Shown here: in pieces, positions 46,160 through 55,963 of the stretch
How the letters are laid out: each line of letters starts with the position of its first letter
Position numbering within the stretch: the first letter of the stretch is position 1
Assembly (NCBI RefSeq): GCF_000204055.1
Contig: NW_006768779.1
Location: 1,419,949 to 1,483,948 of the forward strand
Reading direction: 5' to 3'
Origin: Melampsora larici-populina 98AG31
Lineage: Eukaryota > Basidiomycota > Pucciniomycetes > Pucciniales > Melampsoraceae
DNA length: 64,000 nt
The notes under the pieces: model-generated
Databases searched by the model: none
What the model was told of the DNA's origin: nothing
The model's input: the letters and a program-made list of their open reading frames with translations, nothing else
Position numbers and translations under genes: made by a program

Positions 46160-47720
46160 CACATTACTACTCAATGTAAAATGGAATACATAGGGCCATT
46201 GTTGTTCCTAATTTTTGAAGCATGATCTTGAATGTGATATTGTGGTTGATTTGTAGCATGATGATCCATATGTCTTTAAATGTTCCAGGAATACACAAAT
46301 GGGGGTGAGACTCAGTGACTCGTGAGCATAGGTATAAAATGTCTGCAGCATCAATGGCCATGGCTTGTGTCCAAAGTAAATTTGTGTCATTTACCCCTCC
46401 CAAGATCCTGGTGGCTTCCAATTGGATACTAAGATGAAGACCATTGAAATATTGCAGGGTCTTATCTTGTGGAGACTTCTCAACATGAGATGAAAGTTGT
46501 TTAAATTTTGATCTTCCCTTGCTTGCAGGCTTTGAATTGTTCTCCAGCAGTCTTATCTGAACTCTTTATATCCAAACTTGTAAATCAAATCATTCAAAAA
46601 AACTTCAATGCTTGATAATTCTGGAAGTAAATATGGCAAGCTTTTCAAGGTACCATACATGTTGCAATAATTATGAGAATATGTGTTCCTCTCTAGTGAT
46701 CCCATAAACCAAATCTCAGTACTTGAGGGAGTCAAAGTGAGGGAAGTCAAGAGTTGAGCAATCCATCTTATCTTCATTTTGTCATCTATCCATGCAATAT
46801 GATCTAACTCATCATGAATCTCTGCCAAAAATTGTTTCAAACCTTTTCCATCTCCAAAAAGTCTAAGATTGCCCCAAATATTTGGAGCTTGGATGTCCCT
46901 CATGACATTAGCTGCTGGTGCTCTTGACGGAGGTCACTGCACAGAAGTTGGTGGTTGCATAGGTGATGATGGTGGTAATTGTGGGTGTTGTTGGAAGTGC
47001 GTTGCATGCGGCTGTGGAACTTGAAAATGAGGAGCTTGAGTTTGTGCAAAATTTGCATCTCGAGTGTGATCATGATGTTAAGGCTCAAGGTGAAGATCTT
47101 GGCAAGAGAAGTGAGGAATCAATAGGCCATCTAGTCTCTATTATAAGATTGTTGCATGAAGGAAATAGGACAGTATAATCTAGTGACGTATATACAAATA
47201 GTCTACAATGTGTGACATGTGTATTGAGCCTTTCACAGATAGAGTCATAACACATGAGCAGGAGGAGGATGAAAATGAGCTTGAGGCAGTACAAAGGACA
47301 GAGACAAAACAAACTGAGAAGGTGGATCATATTGGTGAGACAAAACAAATGAGGGTTGAGATTCTGCTGGTGTTTCCTGAGCAGAGATTAAAAATTCCAA
47401 GATGTCCAAAATTTGGTATGAAAACCTGGCATTGGTTCCTGAGCAGGCATGTAACCTGATTGATTCAAAGGTTGTCTGTCAGCTGCAACACCTAAGTTGT
47501 TCATCCCACGAGCAAGCCTTGAAATGGGAGTTTGAGAATGTGGAAGACAGGTTGTGGCATGATGAAGTGGGGGAGGGGTCAACAATAATAGCACAAGGTT
47601 CCAAAAGCTCACTGCTAGTATTTTGATGAGGGGGATTATCTCTTCCAAATACATAAGAAATTGCAGGGCTTTCTCTACCATCAAACCAATGTTTCATGCT
47701 GAGTGGAAAAAAAAGAGAAA
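46160..47720 (-). pseudogene. Gag-like retrotransposon relic
   Basis: Minus-strand fragments in one region. 46900-47088 gives a Gln/Pro-rich leader with stops (PHFQVPQPHATHFQQHPQLP). 46553-46903 gives NIWGNLRLFGDGKGLKQFLA then DELDHIAWIDDKMKIRWIAQ. 46167-46421 gives LWTQAMAIDAADILYL. The core, a 'FxGxxLKxFLxxIxDxL....DxxKIRWIAxxL' pattern, resembles gag-type capsid proteins of LTR retrotransposons that I recall from rust genomes. Multiple stops and frame changes mark it as dead. No protease, reverse transcriptase or LTR pair was found. Confidence 0.5.
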
Positions 47721-47921
47721 GCCAAAGCATATGGATCATTCATTTTGCATGTCTCCCTCTTGACCCATACTGCACCTGCTGAACTTTACCCTATGGGTTA
47801 TTAGGGGAATCTTCCAAAACCATGCAATGATAAGTCCCATAGGTGGGGTTTTCATAGAAAGGTGTGGGCTTTGAGGGAGTTGAATGTTTCAATTTCAGTT
47901 CCTATTCAGCAGTACAGGACA

Positions 47922-48174
47922 CACTGGGCAAATGTAGTATTTTTCCCAAGTGAAAAATGATTGACCTGAAGGACAAACAAAATTGAAAAAGGTGGAATTC
48001 TGCATTCATTCTTCATGTGCATTAACACTGCATTTTTCTGCATTGATGCTGCATTTTTTTTCATTAATGGTGCATTAATGGTGCATTTTTATGCATTAAC
48101 ATAGCATTTTTAATCATTTTTGACATTAATTCTAATCATTTTGCATAGCCGAAAAATACTACATCTGTGCAGTG
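47922..48174. mobile_element. 253-bp CACTA-type MITE
   Basis: Starts CACTG and ends CAGTG. The inverted subterminal block ATGTAGTATTTTTC occurs at both ends (47931- and inverted to 48165). ACA flanks both sides (47919-47921 and 48175-48177), the 3-bp duplication expected for CACTA elements. The interior (48000-48115) contains about five imperfect units of TGCATTAA-n-TGCATTTTT. Confidence 0.82.
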
Positions 48175-48372
48175 ACAATGCAGAGCTGATCAGCCAGTCT
48201 GAGCTTTGAAATCTGGATTGTCTGGGTCATGGTATCTTCCAGGTCAGGGGGGGAGTTTCCTTGGGTTCATAGGAGCCATGTGGTACGATGTATAAGTAAA
48301 GCTGAAACGGTGTCCAAGCGGACCAGATGCTCGTGGCGGAACTGCCGCAACTCGACATGCTGGACCGAGAAA

Positions 48373-48673
48373 ATGAGAGCGTTGCGATCTTTGGCAACAT
48401 TTTGCGCCCTTGGCGTCGCTATCGGCGTTCAAATACACAAAATTCATCACGAATCAAGCGAACAAAAAAATCGATACTTTCACAGGAAACAAAGAAATAG
48501 AAAGACCGCATTGCCCATAGATGTATTACACGAGCTCCAGTGTCAGCGCATCGCCAAGGAGGTGAGTTTGCTAAATTGTCTTCTCGCCGTTGCGCGTTGA
48601 GGAGAGAGTTACACTACAGTTCCTGCATTCGAGGCAATACGAGGCCAGAGATCTATGTAGAAAGGAACATTAG
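48373..48673 (+). CDS. Possible small membrane/mitochondrial protein, convergent with RPL23
   Basis: ATG 48373 begins MRALRSLATFCALGVAIGVQ: a basic start and one hydrophobic segment, as in a mitochondrial presequence or membrane anchor. A basic region (RKQRNRKTALPID) follows. Unspliced, the frame stops at 48600. A GTGAGT donor at 48562 and a CTACAG acceptor at 48619 would extend it to 48673 with [12 protein letters not shown]. In that case its last exon overlaps the final RPL23 exon in antisense. No family recognised. Small inner-membrane assembly factors have this size and layout, but nothing specific matches. Confidence 0.35.
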
Positions 48674-49272
48674 AACATGATAACTCGAGCAAAATTATAG
48701 TCGACGTAGAAACTTGCCTGCGCATTCTTTTGCAACAGGACCAGCAATAGCCGAACCCTTCATCTCCCCTTTCGGGTTCACAATTACACCAGCATTGTCT
48801 TCAAAATAGAGGAAGATACCGTCGCGTCTCCTCCACGGCTTTCGTTGGCGAACAATAATTGCAGGATGTACTATGACAGGAAACATGTTTTGTGAGTGAT
48901 GTGATCGAGCAAGGAGAAGCCGATGCGGAAGTGCCTACCCTTCTTTCGTAACTCAGGTTTTCCCTTTTTAACAGTAGCCATCACCATATCACCACAGGAT
49001 GCTGCTGGCAATCGATTGAGTCGAGCCCCAAATCCAACGACTGAGATGATCTGAGGTGCGACACATGAGTATCGGTAGTAGGGAATATAATGCGAGCGCT
49101 TGGACGTACGTAAAGATTTTTGGCGCCCGAGTTGTCTGCGCAATTGACAACCGCACCAACAGGCAAGGCGAGCGTCATACGGAATTTGGTACCGGCTTTG
49201 GCTAAAGGATTGAACAAGCATGAGTATTGGCCTGAGGTGAGGCGAGATAGCAGACTGACCCTTGTTGGACAT
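48609..49272 (-). CDS. RPL23: 60S ribosomal protein L23 (uL14)
   Basis: A component of the large ribosomal subunit at the interface with the 40S subunit and initiation factor eIF6. About 137 residues, the normal length. The start ATG 49272 gives [20 protein letters not shown]. Next come [80 protein letters not shown] and [20 protein letters not shown], ending SNAGTVV with the stop at 48609-48611. Four introns, three GT-AG. The last (48653-48717, 65 nt) has a GC donor (GCAAGT). The start is 309 bp from TIM54 in divergent orientation. Confidence 0.96.
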
Positions 49273-49580
49273 GGTGAAAGTTGGCGTGGAGGTTGCTGAG
49301 AAGGGTACGTTGGTGACGAGCGCTCAAAGGGATGACTATACAACAGAGGCTGCCGACAAAGAATGCCGATACTCTTTGGGTTTAGGGTTTACTTAGTGAT
49401 GCTCGTTAGCTACCGTACCGGGTGAAATACCCATCACCCGTCCCGGTCCCACATGCTATGGATGACATGGCCGCGCGTCCAGCTCGGTCTAACTCGGTCT
49501 CGCTCGGTCCAGGGCGGGTACCCTTGGATTTCCCATGAACTTTTTCTCAATATCAATATCACTATGACCCAAAACCACGC
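49273..49580. promoter_or_regulatory. Divergent promoter of RPL23 and TIM54 with decamer repeats
   Basis: Three consecutive 10-bp copies, AGCTCGGTCT, AACTCGGTCT and CGCTCGGTCC, lie at 49481-49510. An inverted pair GGGTGA...TCACCC lies at about 49420-49439. No coding sequence. Repeated short motifs in a ribosomal-protein promoter suggest transcription-factor sites; this is inference. Confidence 0.5.
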
Positions 49581-51245
49581 ATGTCGAGTGCAACTAACCC
49601 AGCTTTCCGCTATCTCGGGATACCACAAGCATGGCTCAAAGCAAGCTGGAAGCCACGACTGCCTCCTCCGAAAACTTCTGGCTTTCTCTTGATATCAAGC
49701 TCTCTTTTGTCCCTATACCTTTATGACCGGCATCAGTGTCGTAAGCTACGAGAGAAGTATGTCCACGAACTGCAACACCTTTCACAAGCGATAGTCCTCG
49801 ACACACCCAATGCTGCAAGCTGGATGCCCCGAAGGATCACTGTCTATGGGGCCCGAATTCCCGAGGATGTTGATGTTGATCGCGGAGCCCAATGGTTCAA
49901 GAAGTACGTCAAGGTGTGTATCGCTGTGTTCGTCTTCATAACATAATATTGGCGTTGGATGGCTCGCTGATTGAAATACTCGCCCTGTCACATTTTTCCA
50001 CAGCCCATGTTGATAGCTGCGGCGATTGACTATCGCATTGAGAATGGAATATCCCCAGGTGCCTTGGGAAGGAAAATTGCGTCGGATATTCACAACGAGC
50101 GGATCATCCGAGCTGCTCAGAATGCGGAAGCCTTCAAACAACCACCTGTATCCGCTGGAATGCCCGGGTTTCAGATGTGTAAGTCATGTTCATGTGTCTC
50201 ACAATTTTCCGGTTTCTAATAGTATCGATCCTCTTTAGGGCATTTTCAACAGCATCGACTCGAGGGGGCAAATCTGATTCTTGGGAGGGCGTCGCTCAAA
50301 GAATACCTATGGGGTTTGAAAAAGGGCTATCGAGAACCCTTGCCCTTGGATGCACTAGAGGAAGACGAACGACTATCTCGACAACTTGACGACGAAGGTC
50401 TTTTTGATCTAACCGACCAATCTGACGATTTGCTCTCTGAAGGCCTTAGAGGCGTTACTGAGCAAATCAGAATGACGGATGACTCTTGCCCTTCTCCGAC
50501 ACCACCTGATCCTCACCCATCGCAACAACCCGAGAAATATTCCAACTGGATCTCAAATCTATCGCCGTTTTCCCCGTCACATCTTGCCGCACAGTCATCC
50601 GAGTCAAGCACAAGTTCACCTGCAGTACTCCCACCGTCCCCGCTACCCAAAACAACCACCTCTCCTTCTTGTTCCTTTCGATCACCTATCGGAATGATTT
50701 GGTGGCCTTTGAAGCTTTATCGCTTTTTCAACCGAAGACAAGATGTCAAGAAAGGTGCCGAGGTGGTCAAGAGTCTAATCGTCGGTCGATCTACCCCTAT
50801 CGTACCACCTACCGACCTATCGGGCTTGAATCAATACTGTGGATGGCTTCCTGCTGATCAGGACGCCGAAGTGCCCATTGACCTTTCTATCAAGATGACT
50901 GGATCACCTCACCTCGACTTCCTCTGTCCTGAAGCCGAGCAGCATCTGCGACGATCTTACAAAAAAGCTTTTCGAAATATCACTGAGGAGCGTGCTTTGT
51001 ACCGTCAGCAATTGAAAGAAAGACTTACTGAGGCTCGGAAAACACAACTCAGCACTGACACCGCAGAGCTGAAAAGCGACTCGACTCTCCCAGAGGGTCT
51101 CACTGAGGTTCGACTGCGGCAAGAGGCTCTGTCTAAGGAAAAGAAATGGCGAAATGATCTTGAAGGCTGGAGGATCCTCCGGACCGGTAGTGGAGTGTGT
51201 TGGGACGCTGAGATGGCCCAGTCCCTACATGTATATGAGCTCTAG
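49581..51245 (+). CDS. TIM54: Mitochondrial inner-membrane translocase subunit Tim54
   Basis: A component of the TIM22 carrier translocase of the inner membrane; it is also needed for Yme1 assembly in yeast. ATG 49581 gives MSSATNPAFRYLGIPQAWLK, matching the family's GIP-x-x-WL start. One transmembrane helix follows (SGFLLISSSLLSLYLY), then YVHELQHLSQAIVL, PRRITVYGARIPEDVDVDRG and FKKYVKPMLIAAAIDYRIEN. Exons 49581-49913, 50004-50178 and 50239-51245 give 504 residues in one frame. The central region is Ser/Pro-rich. A conserved C-terminal piece (IGMIWWPLKLYRFFNRRQDV, then DLSGLNQYCGWLPADQDAEV) follows, and the stop is at 51243-51245. Confidence 0.88.
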
Positions 51246-53640
51246 CAAGCGCTTCGGAATACTGAGGGCTTGATCTGCAAAATGAGGTGTAAATGTGATA
51301 CGACCGGTCAACAGAAAATTCATGTCTGCAATGACCGTTCTATGTTTTCTATTCAAGCACTCTACAGGCTGATCAGTGCTCATAGCTTATGTCAAGCAGG
51401 CAAACTCTAAGCTGAAGGTCAGAGTCTATCAGTAGAAAAAGTTCCCCACCTCCAGATCTGGTCAAGACGAATTAGTCAACTTATTTGAGATAAGATGAGA
51501 CCAGCAGAGAATATGTACCCCAGACGCTCTTCAGCCCTGCCCCCACCAGCTATTTGAGAGTGAGTCAAGGGCTGATCCTTAAAGGTGTTCCCCAAACTAC
51601 TGACTTCAGTTTCATTAACCCTATAGCCACATTTCATTATTCCCGTTCTCGTCTAACTATGCTTCATTCTCATCTTCATCTGACAGCGCGACAATATTTT
51701 GTATTAGCAAGATACTGTGTTATGTTACTGTATGTGCGTTATCAATGCATACAACTCAGACCCATGTTGAGACTAACAGCTCAAATCACTTGTCCAAATC
51801 CTGCTAGTCAAATATGGTCTCACTTGAAATCATTCTTATAGGTCACAGGTGAGATAGATGATATCTGGGGAAACAAGCATCCACCTTCCTGGTTGACCCA
51901 GCCTGGAAAGCTTAAACACGGATGTTCATAACAAGTCTCACAAGTCTATAGAATGTGATGTACATATTCATCAGCTGCATGAGATCTGCCTTGTCTGAAC
52001 ACGGACCTTCTTTGCCCGTTAACACAACCTCAACTTTTTCTAATCCTATCTGGGAGAAATGTATCTATCAATATTTGAATTACTGTCTCTTGTGGGCTCT
52101 CTTTGATCTTCTTTGACTCTACCAATGAAACTGACACTGCCTCTCGTCGGAAGCTACTCTTCCCTTCTTTTGCCCACGGTTTGTTTTATGAGCCTGGAAG
52201 TAAGGTGCATCCGCGGTTCCAGCTCTTGATGCCAATTGTGATTGATGTATTGGTGTCATGTGATGAAGAAAATATGCGATGTATGACTGTTTTGAAGCGC
52301 GGAAAGATGATCAATTATGTGTTTACTACGGGTACAATTACTTGTGGAGAGACAAGGTCACATAAATTAAAATAATAAGGAAAAAGTAAAGAAGAATCAC
52401 ATGGTCAAGACATTGCTCATTTCAGGTCTTTGTATCACGCTGTGAAGTGGCTCCCACGAGCAACGCCTTATTTGTTTGTGTCGAAACATGATACTAGGAT
52501 CAACTTCAAATTTAGCAGCAGCTGGCGCAGCTGTAAACAAGAAAAATTATCCTCGAGTCAATTGCAGGTCTGCGACAGGCTGGTTATTGGTTCGCGTTAT
52601 CAAACTACGGCTACGCTTCACTACCGCCTGTCACTATGCGGGAGATGAACTCCACCTCGCCCCGAATGAAAGACATCTTGGAAAGGTTAATCTTGGTGTG
52701 ATGCTGCATGCAAACAAAAACTTTTACAAGGTATGCATACTCTGTAGCATGACGGCTGTGGTGGGGTATTGCTGACATACCCGATGAAAGCTCAAAAGGC
52801 CCACTCCGGCTCATGGAGGGTGATAGTATGCGCACCAACCAGATTTATGATTGAGGTTCAAGTTGTAGTGTTCTGGCAGTGGTGGGTCGGTCCACAAACA
52901 GATGAGGTCGGTCGAGAAAGAGGAGGAAGATGCTAAATTAAAGAAGTGAGCATTAAGCGAGAAGTACCCACATGGGGTGGTATTTTTAGTACTCTGTAGA
53001 AGAACACAAGTAAGAAAGTTTAGGCCAGAGTGATGATTTGATTATTACCCCACCGATAATTTGTATTCTCGTTTGGTTTCTGCTCAGATGTTGGTGATGT
53101 TGTTCGGAGATGGATTCCTTACTCTCCACTTCGGTACTTGTCGCGCTTATATTGACATGCAATGGGGTAGTATAGGAAAAAAAACACTGCTATCCTCATA
53201 CGGGTCGGCTGGTCTGCAAAAGAAAATCTCGGATGACCTTACTCCATGACTTGATGAATAGAATGACGGCTGCAACCTTCCTCCGAGCTCAGGACTGGAG
53301 TGATCAATAAGAATGAGATCACTCGAAGACTGAGTACATTATAGGTTGTCAGTTAGACCTCTAGGCTTGATACCAAGTTGGCATCGAATCCTGATCCTGA
53401 CTTCTGCTATGAGTCCTTTTGCAACTTCAACTTTTCCGTTCAGCCACATCTGTCTGTTCCCATCTCGACCACCATCCGTTTTCACTGACCACCCCTTCTC
53501 CCGGCCAACCAGTGATTCGTTTCGGATACTTGACTTTCCATGTATATACCATTTCGCCCGAAGTCCATTCCCTTTTATTCTTCCTCTGACTTCTCCATAT
53601 TCTTCTCCGTCTTCTTCAAACACACGTCCCTGTCAACGAC
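51246..53640. other. 2.4-kb interval, no gene recognised
   Basis: Several open stretches (51554-51841, 52103-52375, 52476-52775, 53061-53249) could be exons of an unrecognised or decayed gene. One plus-strand frame reads SNYGYASLPPVTMREMNST near 52600, and another starts MKLTLPLVGSYSSLLLPTV at 52124 like a signal peptide. They do not join into one frame and match no family I know. Confidence 0.35.
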
Positions 53641-55963
53641 GATAGCCCTCTAGATTGTTCTTTATATATCCCTAAATCTTTTCCACCCCGTTGGCCGGAT
53701 ATGACTTCATTGTCAGCTCCTCTGCTCTCTTCTCCTCAAGGCCCCTACTGGCTCTCCTTTTTCATCGTCCTTACTCCTAGTCGCCACATAATCTCAATCC
53801 ACAAACACCCACTCCGCGCTGGTCAATCATATCTCAATTGTCAGTTAATTCACATCCCATCATCATCGCTCTGTTCCCGTGAATTTTCAGTCTTTGTCTG
53901 TACAGCGGCGTACCTGAAACCCGGGTGGGGTGCCGGTCTCCTCGAAAGAGCCTACGTACCCTCATCTCCACAGCCGACTCCTCCGCGCTCGTAATCCATA
54001 AAGCGGAATAGATGCCGGGATGAATGACTTTAGATGGATAAATTTTGGCGAACCAACACATGCTGTCTCGTTGCTACTCTCACACGCACGTATGCAAGCC
54101 GCGCACACGTGCGCGACCTGACGTATCTCTCTCGCTTTCTCGCGCTTGGCATTGAGTACTCTGATCATATGGATTCCAGTTCACTTTCGGACAGCCTTGA
54201 CACTTCATACGAATCTCACTTTTTCATATTCAAACAATTCCACGATGCTTTTATATATCTTCCCCAGACCTCTCCTGCACAGTACGCACTGTGTCATTGG
54301 CAAATTTTTCGTCTCTCCTAACGCTGGTAAAGCCGTAAAGCATGCCAAAAAAATGACGCCAATGCAAAACTCTGTAAAGTCAATCGACGCTCCGCATTGA
54401 GCAGTCACATCCGTCAAAGATTATCTTGAGCTGCGGATTTTCAGTGTTGTCTTGCAGTCCACAACCTAGCCACTGGATTTTGTTTCTTTTTAATATGTTT
54501 TTTGTTTTCTCTTGCTTGGTTTTCTCTGCTCCCGTATTGCAAGCTTTCAAAGCGGAAGAGGTACCCAAATCAATTTTGGGTCAATTATCGAACAGCAGCG
54601 TTGCCTGTCACGGTACACTCAAGGCATAAGTTTATTCACGCTATCGAGACATACCAGCAAGGTCTTGGGCTCGTCGAAGACAAATCTAAATCTTCATATT
54701 GTCCTTTTTTTGCTATTCTCGAAGGTGGAGGTCTTACGGGCCAGGCAAATGAGACCCCCTCTTCGGTCGGGTCTCTGACATGATATCTGTCCAAATAGGC
54801 TTACAAGCTGACCGGCATAACGTTGGGTGAGTGGTGTAAATCCCAAAAGTGTATCTTTTGAATCTTGATTTGCTTCATTCATCTAGCTGGACCACGCTTC
54901 TCGTCTGTCCATCGGCATTGGTCCTCGAGGGTCTGGTATGTCAGACAGAGAAAGAGACAGAGAAATATGATCTCCTGAGAACCAAGGTACAATAAGATTA
55001 CCTTCGTGCTCAGACTGTAAGTAATCTGGGGCGGATGGATGAAGTTTGATCAAGGCCACCGATTAGACAAGAACGTAGAACTTTCAAGTTCGTCTGATTG
55101 ATAGCCGCCTCCAATCCCACCGTGAAGCCATCTGAATCTGCTCTTCATTCGTATTACATACTCATTATTTCGCTTTCTGCGCCTCCGCGTCTCTTGAGCT
55201 GACTGAGTAAAGTTTCTGTGGTGAGACAAAAGTCACTTTCACTCCTTCTTCATCTACCTTCACTCTCTCATGGAGATCAATCACCATAATCGACTCCAAA
55301 GTCTTACTTGGTATCATGCATCAAATTTGGCAACCTCAAGATTTGATCATTGCTCGCGGGCCTACTTTCTCTCTTGCTTCAATCTGCAAAGATTCTTCGC
55401 CTATCATTTCATATATCAAGCGTCATCTACGCTTTTCCTCTCAATTTACTCCTGTGTCCCCAATCAAAGACCTGTTCCTGAAAGCGCAAGATTCGCCTTT
55501 CGGAATCGCAGGGAATATCTAGCCCTTGGAAAATACCTTGCTTGCTTGTCTTGTCTCCATCGCTGGGCTCACACTAAATGGTTGATCTTGACTCTAGCGT
55601 CTTCAAATCTCTTTTTGTCCCGCTTCCCTTGTTGGCCGATTTTTTTCGCCGGCGCGAATCTTGACCTGCGTTTCCTGATTTGAACAATTAGTCGTATATT
55701 CTCTTTCCGATCTTCGTTCTTTTTATTTTGTCTGGATATTCTGCTTTATCGTCAAAGGGTCTCTGTCAGCATGACGGAAATGATTTATATTTGAAGCTGA
55801 CTTTTGCATTTTCTGCTCATTTTTTCCAAAGGATCACTTTCTTTATCTACACCTTAGCAATCTTTTCGACTTGATAAGAAAGTATACCATTTGTATCAGA
55901 ATCGCTTCGGAAAACTCGCCGAATTTTTCAGACGTCCTGGACGCGGTAGACAAAAAGTGTAAA
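53641..55963. other. Long upstream region of the Cys-rich gene
   Basis: C/T-rich DNA with many short open frames and ATGs (for example 53701, 54512, 55270), none with recognisable protein character. It could be a long promoter and leader with upstream ORFs, possibly spliced. Confidence 0.45.

Noticed and set aside
52103..53249. Single gene across several open frames
   Set aside because: The pieces could not be joined through plausible splice sites into one frame and match no family.
54090..54115. Palindromic GCGCACACGTGCGC site
   Set aside because: On checking, its reverse complement differs at the centre; not a perfect palindrome.
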